NCBI RefSeq assembly: GCF_014844075.1
Contig: NZ_CP062165.1
Location: 6,820,001-6,884,000, forward strand
DNA length: 64,000 bases
Source: Paenibacillus sp. JNUCC-31
GTDB lineage: Bacteria; Bacillota; Bacilli; Paenibacillales; Paenibacillaceae
Direction: 5' to 3'
This document shows, one piece after another, positions 46,566-56,888 of the stretch (positions within the stretch are counted from its first letter, which is position 1; each line of letters starts with the position of its first letter). Both the position numbers and the translations under genes were made by a program. Below the pieces are notes generated by a model. That model saw nothing but the letters and a program-made list of their open reading frames with translations, had not been told where the DNA came from and did not search any database.

Positions 46566-47456
46566 ATGAAGATCAAAAAAATGAGAGCGGATATGCAGGC
46601 ACTTGTATTTCTGCTTCCATTCTTAATTGTCTATGGTTTATTCACAATCTGGCCAATGATTAAAGGCGTAGAGATGACCTTTTACAAATGGACATTGATT
46701 AAGAAAATGGATTTTGTCGGTCTTGATAACTTCCGTAAGGTTCTTCAGGACAGGGAAGTGTGGGAAGCGATCTGGCATTCAACTTTTTTCGTTTTTTTAA
46801 GTACGCCAACCATGATTATTCTTGCCATTATGCTGGCTGTGATTGCCAACCGAAAATCGGTTTTGCAGAAATTCTACCGCATCATCTTTTTCATACCAAG
46901 CGTGCTCTCTGTTGCCGTCGCAGCCTATCTGGGATTATTCGTATTTCAGCCCTACACGGGACTTGTAAACTCAGTACTGCACCTCATTCAATTGTTACCC
47001 GAAAATGCCGAGATCTTCTGGCTGACCGAAACAGGCCTGGCATGGGTCGTGATTACAGTCATTACTCTCTGGTGGACAGTCGGATTCAACTTTATTTTGT
47101 ATCTCTCAGCGATGCAGGAGATTCCAGATGAGATTTATGAAGCGGCAAAGCTGGATGGTGCAAGTGATACACAGATATTTTGGAGAATTACTCTTCCTTA
47201 TCTGAAGCCACTAACCAAAACCATCACCATGCTGCAAATTATTGCTTCATATAAAGTCTTTATGCAAATTTATGTTATTTCTGGCGGGGGTCCGCTTGAT
47301 CAGACACGTCCGATTATTCAATTGATCTATCAGACCGGGTTTAAGAACAATAATCTGGGTTATGCCGCAACGATGTCCTATATCTTGTTCGTTATCCTGC
47401 TGGTGTTGTCTGCGCTGCAATACTGGATGAATAACCGGAAAGGGGCGGAAAGCTGA
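46566..47456 (+). CDS. Sugar ABC importer permease (MalF-like)
   Basis: Six-helix permease of 296 residues; EAA loop YEAAKLDGASDTQIFWRITLP. GGGGAG before ATG 46566 supports this start over the longer reading from 46524. Its final base is shared with the ATG of the next gene, so the pair is tightly coupled. Confidence 0.93.
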   Translation: MKIKKMRADMQALVFLLPFLIVYGLFTIWPMIKGVEMTFYKWTLIKKMDFVGLDNFRKVLQDREVWEAIWHSTFFVFLSTPTMIILAIMLAVIANRKSVLQKFYRIIFFIPSVLSVAVAAYLGLFVFQPYTGLVNSVLHLIQLLPENAEIFWLTETGLAWVVITVITLWWTVGFNFILYLSAMQEIPDEIYEAAKLDGASDTQIFWRITLPYLKPLTKTITMLQIIASYKVFMQIYVISGGGPLDQTRPIIQLIYQTGFKNNNLGYAATMSYILFVILLVLSALQYWMNNRKGAES

Positions 47457-48262
47457 TGAAATGGTTATATCGTATAGGTTCAGCATTGATGGCGGTTATG
47501 TTCGCTGCCCCACTTGTGTGGATGCTGGTGGTATCCATCAAAGAAGAAGGCATGAAGATCATCACGGTCCTGGACTGGTTTAAACCTCCATATTCCATGG
47601 CTGTATATCAAGAAGTACTCACGACCACCAAGCTTTCCCAGTGGGTTGTTAACAGTTTGTTTGTCGCTGTAGTTGTAACGGTGCTAACTGTTATTTTCGC
47701 GGCAATGGCCGGATTCGCTCTCTCGAAAGTACCGTTCCGTTTCCGTACTTTTGTATTCTTCTTCATTCTTGGTGGATTACTGATTCCCGGAGAAGCTACC
47801 ATCATTCCACTCTATCAGGTAGCCAAGGATTTGCATTTGCTGAACTCGTACAGTGGACTGATTATTCCTGCTTTGGCTTCACCTGTAGCCGTCATCGTGC
47901 TCAAAAGTTTCTTCGATGGTGTTCCCAATGATCTGCTGGAGAGTGTGCAAATTGACGGAGGAGGCTTTTGGCGGATTTTTACCAGCATCATGCTGCCTTT
48001 GACACGTCCAGCCATGGCATCGATGGCGATTCTGACTTTTATCGGTTCGTGGAACAATTTCCTGTGGCCATTCCTTTCCATAACCGATGATAATCTGTTT
48101 ACACTGCCAATGGGTATTCCAACACTCATGGGCCAGTATTCGGAAGATTACGTGAAACCGATGGTTATCAATGCCGTGGCTTCTGTTCCCATCATTATAT
48201 TGTTTATTATTTTTGAGAAACAGATTGTTAAAGGCATCAGCATGTCCGGTATTAAGGGATAA
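47456..48262 (+). CDS. Sugar ABC importer permease (MalG-like)
   Basis: Six-helix permease of 268 residues; EAA loop LLESVQIDGGGFWRIFTSIMLP. Second permease of the importer. Upstream gene overlap is 1 nt (TGATG). Confidence 0.93.
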   Translation: MKWLYRIGSALMAVMFAAPLVWMLVVSIKEEGMKIITVLDWFKPPYSMAVYQEVLTTTKLSQWVVNSLFVAVVVTVLTVIFAAMAGFALSKVPFRFRTFVFFFILGGLLIPGEATIIPLYQVAKDLHLLNSYSGLIIPALASPVAVIVLKSFFDGVPNDLLESVQIDGGGFWRIFTSIMLPLTRPAMASMAILTFIGSWNNFLWPFLSITDDNLFTLPMGIPTLMGQYSEDYVKPMVINAVASVPIIILFIIFEKQIVKGISMSGIKG

Positions 48263-48345
48263 TCTGCAATTGTCTTATATGTAAACCTGATGATAACGTT
48301 TTTCAGGCTCACGAGCCAAATACAGAGGAGATCGGAGAGAACAAA

Positions 48346-50112
48346 ATGACAACTAAATTTTACAACAAGGATTATCCAAGACCGCAATTCGTACGCAACG
48401 AGTGGTTGGATTTGAATGGAGAATGGGATTTTAGCTTTGACGACAATCAGGCGGGTGAAAACGAGCGTTGGTATGACCAGAATCAATTCCCGGAAGGACT
48501 CAAAATTAAAGTTCCTTTTACCTATGAAACTCAGGCGAGCGGAATCGGGATCGAAACATTTCATCCGTTCGTTTGGTACCGCAAGCAGGTCACTATTCCC
48601 AAGGAGGTAGAAGGCAGGAGAACCATTCTGCATTTTCAGGGAGTGGATTATCACGCCAAATGCTGGGTGAACGGAACGGTTGTCGGTGAGCATGAAGGAG
48701 GGTACGCAGCGTTTTCGTTCGATATTACCCCTTATGTCACTTACGGCTCGGAGAACAACATTGTTCTTGAAGTAGAAGACAGTCAGAGTGCGATGCAGCC
48801 TCGGGGGAAACAACGCTGGGTGGATAATAATTTTGAATGCTTTTATGTGCAAAGTACCGGGATTTGGAAAAGTGTCTGGCTGGAGCATGTGAGTGAAGCA
48901 AGGGTTGAAGCAGTTAAGATGACACCCGATATTGATCGTCACATGATTCGATTGGACTTTCAATTGAATGGGATCGAAGGCAAGAACAACTTGCGTCTAG
49001 AGACACGGATTGAGCTGAAGGGTCAGCATGTGCAAACGATTAGCCTGTCTCCCGACAGACCCTGGATGACCGTGGAGGCCAGTGTCAAGCATGAAGCGGG
49101 CGGACCGTGGAAACAGATGTTGTGGTCACCGGACTCACCGAACCTGTACGATATCGAGTTTGTGATGTACGAAGATGAAAAGGAAATCGATCGGGTTCAT
49201 TCCTATTTTGGTATGCGAAAAATATCGATTGAAAATGGGCAAGTTCTGCTAAATAATGCTCCGTTGTACCAAAGACTGATTTTGGATCAGGGCTATTGGA
49301 CGGAGAGCCATTTGACCCCGCCTTCAGTGGAAGCGCTGATTGAGGATATCGATAAAATTGCCGAGATGGGATATAACGGAATCCGTAAACATATGAAATT
49401 GGAAGATCCCCGCTTTTTGTATTGGTGTGATGTAAAAGGCATGCTGGTCTGGTCGGAAATGGCGGCAACCTTCGAGTTTAATGATGAGGCCGTGAGTCGA
49501 TTCACCAAAGAATGGCTTGAAATTGTCCCACAACAATACAATCATCCCAGCATCATAACCTGGGTTCCGTTTAATGAATCGTGGGGAATACCGACGATTG
49601 CCCACGAGGTAAGGCAGCAGCAGTTTACGCAATCCATTTATCATCTGACCAAAGCGATCGATCCCTATCGTCCGGTCATTACCAACGACGGATGGGAGCA
49701 TACGGTATCGGATATTTTGACAATCCATGATTATGTGGAGTCGGGAGAAGCTTTTGTGGAACGGTATCAGGATAAGGACATGATCGTAAACAATAACATT
49801 GCTTCTAATCGATGGAAGTTTGCTTTTGCCGAAGGTTACCACTATAAAGGACAACCCATTATCATCAGTGAATTCGGCGGTATTGCTTTCCAATCGGATA
49901 AAGGATGGGGCTATGGCAATCAGGTGGACTCGGTTGAAGCCTTCATTGAGCGTTTCCGTTCCATTACCGAAGCGATCAAATCCATTCCTTATATTTCGGG
50001 CTATTGTTATACACAGGTCACGGATGTGCAGCAGGAGATTAATGGTCTGTTGACGGAAGACCGTAAACCGAAAGTGCCATTGGAAGTGATCCGCAAGATC
50101 AATTTGGCTTAA
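48346..50112 (+). CDS. GH2 family glycosidase, first of a tandem pair
   Basis: Cytoplasmic GH2 enzyme of 588 residues: N-terminal jelly roll (YPRPQFVRNEWLDLNGEWDF), immunoglobulin-like domain, TIM barrel. Acid/base E411 is in FNESWG and nucleophile E509 in ISEFGG. At this short length it lacks the extra C-terminal domains of LacZ and resembles beta-glucuronidase/beta-galactosidase-like GH2 enzymes of unassigned specificity. GGAGAG precedes the start. The substrate is probably imported by the adjacent ABC system. Confidence 0.9.
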   Translation: MTTKFYNKDYPRPQFVRNEWLDLNGEWDFSFDDNQAGENERWYDQNQFPEGLKIKVPFTYETQASGIGIETFHPFVWYRKQVTIPKEVEGRRTILHFQGVDYHAKCWVNGTVVGEHEGGYAAFSFDITPYVTYGSENNIVLEVEDSQSAMQPRGKQRWVDNNFECFYVQSTGIWKSVWLEHVSEARVEAVKMTPDIDRHMIRLDFQLNGIEGKNNLRLETRIELKGQHVQTISLSPDRPWMTVEASVKHEAGGPWKQMLWSPDSPNLYDIEFVMYEDEKEIDRVHSYFGMRKISIENGQVLLNNAPLYQRLILDQGYWTESHLTPPSVEALIEDIDKIAEMGYNGIRKHMKLEDPRFLYWCDVKGMLVWSEMAATFEFNDEAVSRFTKEWLEIVPQQYNHPSIITWVPFNESWGIPTIAHEVRQQQFTQSIYHLTKAIDPYRPVITNDGWEHTVSDILTIHDYVESGEAFVERYQDKDMIVNNNIASNRWKFAFAEGYHYKGQPIIISEFGGIAFQSDKGWGYGNQVDSVEAFIERFRSITEAIKSIPYISGYCYTQVTDVQQEINGLLTEDRKPKVPLEVIRKINLA

Positions 50113-50155
50113 ACCATCATGACAAATTACAGATTCAACGAGAACAGGAGTGCTG

Positions 50156-51937
50156 ATGGCAATGGTACGAGAAGATTATCCTCGCCCGCAATTCGTGCGT
50201 GAACGTTGGATAAGTCTGAACGGGGAATGGGAGTTTGAGTTTGACGATGATTATCGGGGACATGCGGACAAATGGAATGAAGGGACCCGGGCGTTTAGCC
50301 GACGGATTCAGGTACCGTTCGCCTTTCAAAGCCAGCTTAGCGGTATTGCAGATCCGGATTTTCACGACAACGTCTGGTATAAAAGGAACTTTGAGATTCC
50401 GGAGAAATTCGCAGGCAAACGTCTACTGCTGCATTTCGGAGCCGTAGACTACGAAGCCACTGTCTGGGTCAATGGACAGATTGTAGTTCAGCATTCGGGT
50501 GGACACACGCCATTTCATGCAGATATTACGGATGCGCTACAGGAAGGGACCAACGTGTTGATCGTCCATGCGCTGGATTATAGCAGGGATGTGACGCTGC
50601 CACGCGGCAAGCAATTTTGGCAGGAACAGTCCGCACAAATTTTCTATACCCGCACTACTGGAATATGGCAATCCGTCTGGCTGGAAGCGGTTGAGTCCGT
50701 ATATTTGCAAAAGGTGCGCCTTACACCGGATATCGATCGGAACGAGATCAACGTTACCACCTTTATTCAGAGAGATCATGGGAATCGGGATACACAGGAC
50801 ATCAGGCTGCGTGTGCAGATCGCCTATCAGGGAGAGCATTTGACGGAGGATGAATACCGGATCAACGGCAGGGAGGAGAGCCGGTCCATCGGACTTCATA
50901 CGTTTAATGAACATGGACTGGGCAGGCTGTGGTCACCGGAACATCCCAATCTGTATGATATTCATTTCACGCTGCTAGTGGACGGTGTGCCAGTCGATGA
51001 GGTGGACAGTTATCTCGGCATGCGTAAAATCTCAATTGAACATGGCAAACTGTTTCTGAATAACCGTCCATATTTTATGAAGCTGGTTTTGGATCAAGGT
51101 TATTTCCCGGATGGCAACCTGACTCCGCCGAGTGACGAGGCGATCCGGCATGATGTGGAACTGACAAAGGAAATGGGCTTTAACGGTGCCAGAAAACACC
51201 AGAAGATTGAAGATCCAAGATATCTGTACTGGTGCGATAAGCTGGGTCTGCTGGTATGGGGAGAGATGGCAAATGCTTATGATTTCTCCGAACAATATGT
51301 TGCACAGATCACAAAGGAATGGCAAGAGGCGCTCGAGCGGGATTACAACCATCCATGTATTGTGGTCTGGGTACCTCTCAATGAGAGCTGGGGCGTTCCC
51401 AACATCCTGACCAGCAAGGAACAGCAATATCACGCCTTATCGATGTATTATTTGACCAAGTCGCTTGATTCCACCCGTCCGGTCATCTCGAATGATGGCT
51501 GGGAAATGGTACAAACGGATTTGTACAATATCCATGATTATGAATGGAGACGAGAAGTTCTGGAGGAACGATACCGTACCCGTGAAAATGCAGTGAATGT
51601 CCTGCCTGGCAGCCGGAAGCTGAGTGTAGGCGACTATCGCTACGAAGGTCAGCCCATACTGATTACCGAATTTGGCGGAATTGGTTATAAGAAAAGCGAT
51701 TGGGAGGGCTGGGGTTACTCCGGAGCCGAGAACGATGAGGATTTTGCAGCCCGATTGCATGCCGTAATACAGCCATTGCTGGACTCCCCTGTCGTTGAAG
51801 GCTTTTGTTATACCCAGCTGACAGATGTGGAGCAGGAAATTAATGGTCTGCTAACGTATGACAGACAGCCGAAGATGCCGATGGAACAGATTCGGGCCAT
51901 CATTACAGGACAGGGACTATTGGTCCCTGGAGAATAA
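50156..51937 (+). CDS. GH2 family glycosidase, second of a tandem pair
   Basis: Paralogue of the preceding enzyme, 593 residues, same layout (YPRPQFVRERWISLNGEWEF). Acid/base E410 is in LNESWG and nucleophile E505 in ITEFGG. Conserved blocks such as RPVI.NDGWE, FGG and CYTQ.TDV.QEINGLL.. are shared with the neighbour, so the pair arose by tandem duplication and has diverged. ATG 50156 is 5 nt after CAGGAG; GTG 50150 overlaps that site and ATG 50162 is an alternative. Confidence 0.9.
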   Translation: MAMVREDYPRPQFVRERWISLNGEWEFEFDDDYRGHADKWNEGTRAFSRRIQVPFAFQSQLSGIADPDFHDNVWYKRNFEIPEKFAGKRLLLHFGAVDYEATVWVNGQIVVQHSGGHTPFHADITDALQEGTNVLIVHALDYSRDVTLPRGKQFWQEQSAQIFYTRTTGIWQSVWLEAVESVYLQKVRLTPDIDRNEINVTTFIQRDHGNRDTQDIRLRVQIAYQGEHLTEDEYRINGREESRSIGLHTFNEHGLGRLWSPEHPNLYDIHFTLLVDGVPVDEVDSYLGMRKISIEHGKLFLNNRPYFMKLVLDQGYFPDGNLTPPSDEAIRHDVELTKEMGFNGARKHQKIEDPRYLYWCDKLGLLVWGEMANAYDFSEQYVAQITKEWQEALERDYNHPCIVVWVPLNESWGVPNILTSKEQQYHALSMYYLTKSLDSTRPVISNDGWEMVQTDLYNIHDYEWRREVLEERYRTRENAVNVLPGSRKLSVGDYRYEGQPILITEFGGIGYKKSDWEGWGYSGAENDEDFAARLHAVIQPLLDSPVVEGFCYTQLTDVEQEINGLLTYDRQPKMPMEQIRAIITGQGLLVPGE

Positions 51938-51952
51938 GGAGGAGGACGTCTG

Positions 51953-52963
51953 TTGAACACAACGGAAACAAGCGATTCTTGGGAAGCAGATTATCAAGGG
52001 GAAAGAGCCATTTATCTGCGCTTTGGCTCCAGTGAGGCTGTTATGCTTCCGGAGATCGGTGGCAATTTGATCGCTTTTCGCGATCATGAACGAGGATTTC
52101 ATTTCCTGCATGAGCCCTCACCCGACGAGATGGAATCATTCAAGGCAAGACCGATGATCCATGGCATCCCGGTTCTGTTTCCACCGAATCGTTATGAGGA
52201 TGGACGGTTTGCCTGGAACGGAGAGACACTTCAGCTTCCGGTGAATGAAGAAGCAACTGGAAATCATTTGCACGGGTTTTTATATAATACACCCTGGGTA
52301 GTGGATGAATACGGGCATAGCCGGAAGGAAAGCCATGTATCCATATCAATTACCATTGATGAAGATCATCCGGTTTATCAACTTTTTCCATTCAGATTCA
52401 GCATCACATTACGCTATTCACTAAGTAGCGATGGGCTTATGCAGCATGTCAGAATTCGTAATCATGGAACAACCTGCATGCCGTGCCTGCTGGCTTTTCA
52501 TACATCCATCAACGCCCCGTTTACCGCCGATGGCTCGGCACGGGATTACAGGCTCAAGCTGACCATTGGGGACAGATGGGAGCTGGATGAACGCATGCTG
52601 CCAACGACACATTTTCAGCCGCTGGTTCCAGAGGAAGAGCAGATGCGTGACTCCGGGGTATATCCGTTTTTTGCAGAGATGGATAACCACTATACGTCGG
52701 TATCGCAGAATGGACGGAATCGGATGGAGCTTCAGGATACGAAGAGTGGAATGACGCTGATCTATGATGTTGGAACGTCCTACAAACAATGGATGATATG
52801 GAACAATGGTGCGGAAGAAGGTTTTTTCTGCCCTGAACCCCAGATCAATCTTGTGAATGCTCCTAATCTGGATTTGCAAATTGCGGAAGCTGGATTATTC
52901 AGTATAGCGCCCGGAGAGATCTGGGAAGAAACGAGCAGATTGTATCTACGTCAAACGACATAG
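51953..52963 (+). CDS. Aldose 1-epimerase family protein
   Basis: Galactose-mutarotase-like beta-sandwich of 336 residues; NEEATGNHLHGFLYNTPW carries the first conserved His, and PCLLAFHTSINAPF the second. TTG start 6 nt after AAGGAGGAGG. Last gene of the sugar operon, it would interconvert anomers of the sugar released by the GH2 enzymes. The terminator at 53056 closes the operon. Confidence 0.85.
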   Translation: MNTTETSDSWEADYQGERAIYLRFGSSEAVMLPEIGGNLIAFRDHERGFHFLHEPSPDEMESFKARPMIHGIPVLFPPNRYEDGRFAWNGETLQLPVNEEATGNHLHGFLYNTPWVVDEYGHSRKESHVSISITIDEDHPVYQLFPFRFSITLRYSLSSDGLMQHVRIRNHGTTCMPCLLAFHTSINAPFTADGSARDYRLKLTIGDRWELDERMLPTTHFQPLVPEEEQMRDSGVYPFFAEMDNHYTSVSQNGRNRMELQDTKSGMTLIYDVGTSYKQWMIWNNGAEEGFFCPEPQINLVNAPNLDLQIAEAGLFSIAPGEIWEETSRLYLRQTT

Positions 52964-53055
52964 CGGGCCGATGTTGCTCGGCCGGCAGTTGCTTCACGAG
53001 TTAAAGGAAATGTATTTGAGTCACATGAACAATCAATAATAAAGCTGTGTTAATC

Positions 53056-53086
53056 AGACGTTGGTACTGAACCAACGTCTTTTTGT
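53056..53086 (+). terminator. Terminator of sugar operon
   Basis: A 10-bp perfect stem AGACGTTGGT, 5-nt loop, TTTTTG. Confidence 0.9.
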
Positions 53087-53177
53087 TTTGTCCGCATTCT
53101 GGTTGTTATGGACCAGAATGGCTTTCTGAATAAAGTTTTTTCTTAACGACATACTACTTCAAAAGAGGTGGTAAAAT

Positions 53178-54523
53178 TTGCAGCGAATTCAGGAACAAGA
53201 TCTTCACAGTATAGAAAAGCAGCTTAATGAACGTTTGGAGAAGAACTCGGACTTCATTAGCAAGACTGTGGTTATTGCCAATCAGGAGTTCAGAGCGTAC
53301 TTTGTTGAAACTTTGGTTGATCTTCCAACTACATTGTCTGCTATTAACCAAGCGGCAAGCAGCAGTGAGAACGGTTCCTTAATGAATATGTTCAAGCCGC
53401 TTGAAGAACAAGCAATAATGTCGTTGGACGAACTGTGCAGCAGTCTGCTGAATGGAAAACTTGTTTTGTTCAATAGAGAAGGGCTGTCCACTGTCATGGA
53501 ATCGGAGCATCCCGGTATTTCAAGGGCAGTAAGCTCTCCGGAGAGTGAAAATCCCCTTCAATCTGCGTTCGATGCATTTACAGAAGATATAAATAAAAAT
53601 ATCGGTTTGCTGCGAAAAAAGATGGTATCGGATCAGTTGGTGATTGAAAGAAGAGAGGCAGGAACCCAATCCACCAAGAAACTGGCCATGGTCTACCTTG
53701 AGGGAGTGGCCCGAACCAAAGTTATTGAGTCTATTCGGGATAAGCTGGAACAAAATAAGGACAAAGAGCTGACTACGGTAAGGGATCTACTCACCATATT
53801 GGGTCATTCCAAATTCGATATTACACCATCGTACATCTCGTCTGAGTTGCCAGTGGAAATAGTCCAACATTTAATGAACGGTAAAGTGGTTATTCTAATC
53901 GACCAATTTGCGTTTGCCTTTGCTTTTCCGGCTATCATAACAGATCTATGGTCAACAACGCTGGACAATAATTACCCGTATTTGTTTCAAGTATTTTTGC
54001 GAACCATACGGGCGATCGGCGCACTTCTGGCCATCACGCTTCCGGGCCTATATATCGTGCTTAATTCGGTGAATCCGGAATTGTTGCGAATCCAATTAGC
54101 CATCACGGTAGCTAAGAGCAGGGAAGGAGTTCCTTATCCTTCGTTGATCGAAATGTTACTGGTTATGCTGTTGCTGGAAATGATTATTGAAGCCACCATT
54201 CGACTCCCCAAAAACATCGGACCTACCATAACCATGATTGGTGGTATTCTCTTGGACAAGCCATTGTTCAGGCCAAACTCGTTAGTAATCTATTAATTAT
54301 CATTCTGGTTGCTTCTGCAATTGCGAACTTTGTACTGGCGGGGTACATGAATACGACCGGGATTCGAATGTACAAATACGTTGTGATGCTCATCAGTGCC
54401 TTTTTCGGGATATGGGGCCTTGAGGCTGCGATGATCTGGATCATATTGTATTTGGCTTCGTTAAATAATTGCTCTGTACCTTACTTAAGTTTAAGTGTGA
54501 AAGGGAAGGTTTCAGATGAATAA
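53178..54523 (+). pseudogene. Spore germination protein, GerA family, frameshifted
   Basis: TTG start after AAGAGGTGG. The cytoplasmic N-terminal domain and the first membrane helices of a germinant-receptor A subunit read through (LPTTLSAINQAASSSENGS, MIEATIRLP-type segment, TITMIGGILL). At about 54254 one G appears to be missing from a G-run; the frame stops at 54296, but the shifted frame continues exactly with AIVQAKLVSNLLIIILVASA and on to a stop at 54523, overlapping gerB. Restoring one base gives about 448 residues, near family length. It is a single lesion, so recent inactivation or an assembly error. Confidence 0.85.
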
Positions 54524-55586
54524 AACTCAGATTCTAACCCTGTTTGTTCTGCTTCATCTTGCCTCCATCTTTTCCATTTTTCCCGAACGCATCATCTCTG
54601 CGACATCAAAAGGGCACTGGATAGCCATTCTGATCCTCTTCTTGGTAGAGCTGGTGGTTCTTTGGTTTTACTTAAAAGCTTTGTCTCAGTTCCCGGGGAA
54701 AACAGTGGTGGACATCTGTAATGACTCACTGGGCAAGTGGGGAACGAGACTCATCGTTCTGCCGCTGCTCGTTTTCCTATATATCGATTTGTTTTTGCTA
54801 ATGTATTTTCAGGCAGGTGAAATTAAAGCCGTACTACTTCAGAGAACACCGCCAGCAGCAACGGAGGCTCTCTTCATCGTTCTCTGTTTCTATGCTGTGT
54901 GGAAGGGCCTCGGTGTAATGATTCGGGCTAGCATCGGATTGTGTATCCTGTTGATGCCATTCATCTTTTTCTCCATGCTGATCAGTATCCAAAATTTCAG
55001 AGCAAGCTTCATTTTTCCAATATGGGATAGCGAGATGTCGTTTTTCTCCCACAAGGATTTTTATGTTTGTACGGTAATTTCAGCTGGATTTCTGTTCCTT
55101 GGCATGATTCCCTCCAAGCAACACATTCGTTTTGGTAAAGCTGCTGCTGCGGTCGGTATCATTTTTGTATTCGCTTTGGCTTCTGTCTATGTTCCGCTTC
55201 TTGTATTCGGACAGGAAACCGTAGTGCATTTGCAATATCCCATGTTGATGGCATCGGATACCATTGATCTGGAGTGGGTTGTATTTGATTGGCTCCCCAG
55301 CTTTTACGTAGTAGCTTCCAGTGCACTGGGCATCCTGAAGGTTTCTGTTTTACTCTGGATTTTTGTATCTCTTCTACAACAGCTATTTATGCCGAAAATC
55401 AACCGAATATGGATTCTTTCCTCGGCGTGCGTTTCTTTGTATCTTATTAGTCTGTGGATACCGGATATCAACGCTTTGAATTCATATCTTTATTTTAATT
55501 CTTACTTTTGCGTTTATAGTGTTATCGGTTTTCCCGTCATTGTATTCCTCGCGGCCCAATTACGGCGAAAGAAGGTGAACACATGA
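54516..55586 (+). CDS. Spore germination protein, GerB family
   Basis: Integral membrane protein of 356 residues with about ten helices, from the amino-acid-permease-like B subunits of germinant receptors. Its start overlaps the end of the (frame-corrected) GerA gene by 8 nt and its end overlaps GerC by 4 nt, giving the classical A-B-C order. It would recognise the germinant together with the A and C subunits in the spore inner membrane. Confidence 0.9.
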   Translation: MNKTQILTLFVLLHLASIFSIFPERIISATSKGHWIAILILFLVELVVLWFYLKALSQFPGKTVVDICNDSLGKWGTRLIVLPLLVFLYIDLFLLMYFQAGEIKAVLLQRTPPAATEALFIVLCFYAVWKGLGVMIRASIGLCILLMPFIFFSMLISIQNFRASFIFPIWDSEMSFFSHKDFYVCTVISAGFLFLGMIPSKQHIRFGKAAAAVGIIFVFALASVYVPLLVFGQETVVHLQYPMLMASDTIDLEWVVFDWLPSFYVVASSALGILKVSVLLWIFVSLLQQLFMPKINRIWILSSACVSLYLISLWIPDINALNSYLYFNSYFCVYSVIGFPVIVFLAAQLRRKKVNT

Positions 55587-56677
55587 GCATGCGAATCATT
55601 AAGACACTGATGATAACGCTATCCATGATCATGCTGCTTGCGGGATGTTGGGATACGAAGGATATTAACAAAGAATATCTCCCTGTCGTCATGGGCATAG
55701 GAAAAGGTAACAGGGAAAAGTACAGGATCATTCTCCAAATACCTGATGCAACAGGAAAAACCCAAATTCTGGACAAAGAGTCCAAATCCATCAGTAAAGC
55801 CATCGATTTGATACGTACCGATTCCGAAAAAAGCATTGAGTTGGTGCATCTGAGGTTGTTTCTAATCGACAAACAGGTCGCCCAGCAGGGGATTGACAAT
55901 GTTATCAACTTTGCCGTGAGAGCAAACGACGTTTCGATCAAAGGACTGGTAGCGGTCATTGACGGTGATTTCGAAAAGACGATGTATCATCAGATCTCGC
56001 CAACACCTGAAATTTCTTCATATGACTTTTTTAGCCCGGAAGCCGGATGGACTCCCAATCAATCCGTCGTTAGAATATGGGAAGCCTTCCAAAGTCAAAA
56101 TTCATATTCGGAAGATATGGCGATCCCGATGCTCAAAAACGGAGTTCGAACCTTGTTTACTTTTAAAGGAACAGCTGTCATGCGGGACGATCGCATGGTG
56201 GGAACACTGAATCAGGAAGAGACTCTTTTGTTTAATTTATTCAAAGGAAAATATACCGGGGGAACCATTGAAATGTCAAAGAACACAAGTGTTCTGATTG
56301 AAGACGCCAAAATCAAACATCGGACCCAGTGGTCGGAGAAAGGCCCGTCACTCCAAACGGATGTTGTTCTCAATGTAGTGATTACGGAAAGCCCTGAAGG
56401 AAAAGGCAATGCGTTAATTGAGAAAGAAATGCAGGAAGATTTGAGCCGACAATTTAATAAGACTGTAAGAAAGATTCAATCCCTGAAATCGGATGTACTG
56501 GGCGTAGGGATGATTTTCCGTCCCCAATTGTCGGAGGAAAAGCTAAAGGATTGGAAAACCAAGTGGTTTCCGAAGTTGGAACAAAAGATTAATGTTCGTG
56601 TCAACGTTCTGAACGAAATCTATTTTAAAGAGGATACACTCGATAATGAGAATCAGGGAAATTTGATAAAGCAATAA
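55583..56677 (+). CDS. Spore germination lipoprotein, Ger(x)C family
   Basis: Lipoprotein of 364 residues with lipobox LAGC (C22) directly followed by WDTKDINKEYLPVVMGIG, the hallmark of Ger(x)C proteins. Three-domain body is complete. Third gene of the receptor operon, coupled to GerB by an ATGA overlap. Confidence 0.92.
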   Translation: MSMRIIKTLMITLSMIMLLAGCWDTKDINKEYLPVVMGIGKGNREKYRIILQIPDATGKTQILDKESKSISKAIDLIRTDSEKSIELVHLRLFLIDKQVAQQGIDNVINFAVRANDVSIKGLVAVIDGDFEKTMYHQISPTPEISSYDFFSPEAGWTPNQSVVRIWEAFQSQNSYSEDMAIPMLKNGVRTLFTFKGTAVMRDDRMVGTLNQEETLLFNLFKGKYTGGTIEMSKNTSVLIEDAKIKHRTQWSEKGPSLQTDVVLNVVITESPEGKGNALIEKEMQEDLSRQFNKTVRKIQSLKSDVLGVGMIFRPQLSEEKLKDWKTKWFPKLEQKINVRVNVLNEIYFKEDTLDNENQGNLIKQ

Positions 56678-56888
56678 CTTGTGTTATGAAGTTGCCTTAT
56701 TTGGCAGATTTTTGCGTTTGAAAGTGATGAATGGGAGATAAGCCAGTCTGTTTGAAAGCTTTTGAAACCAAAGCTTCTGAGACCTCACGTTTATTAATAA
56801 GATGAAATGTGGCTGTTCTCAACATAACAACGATTACTACGAAGTAGTAAGGGGTAGGAGTATTCCTCTTTGGTAAAGGAGCGGGATC

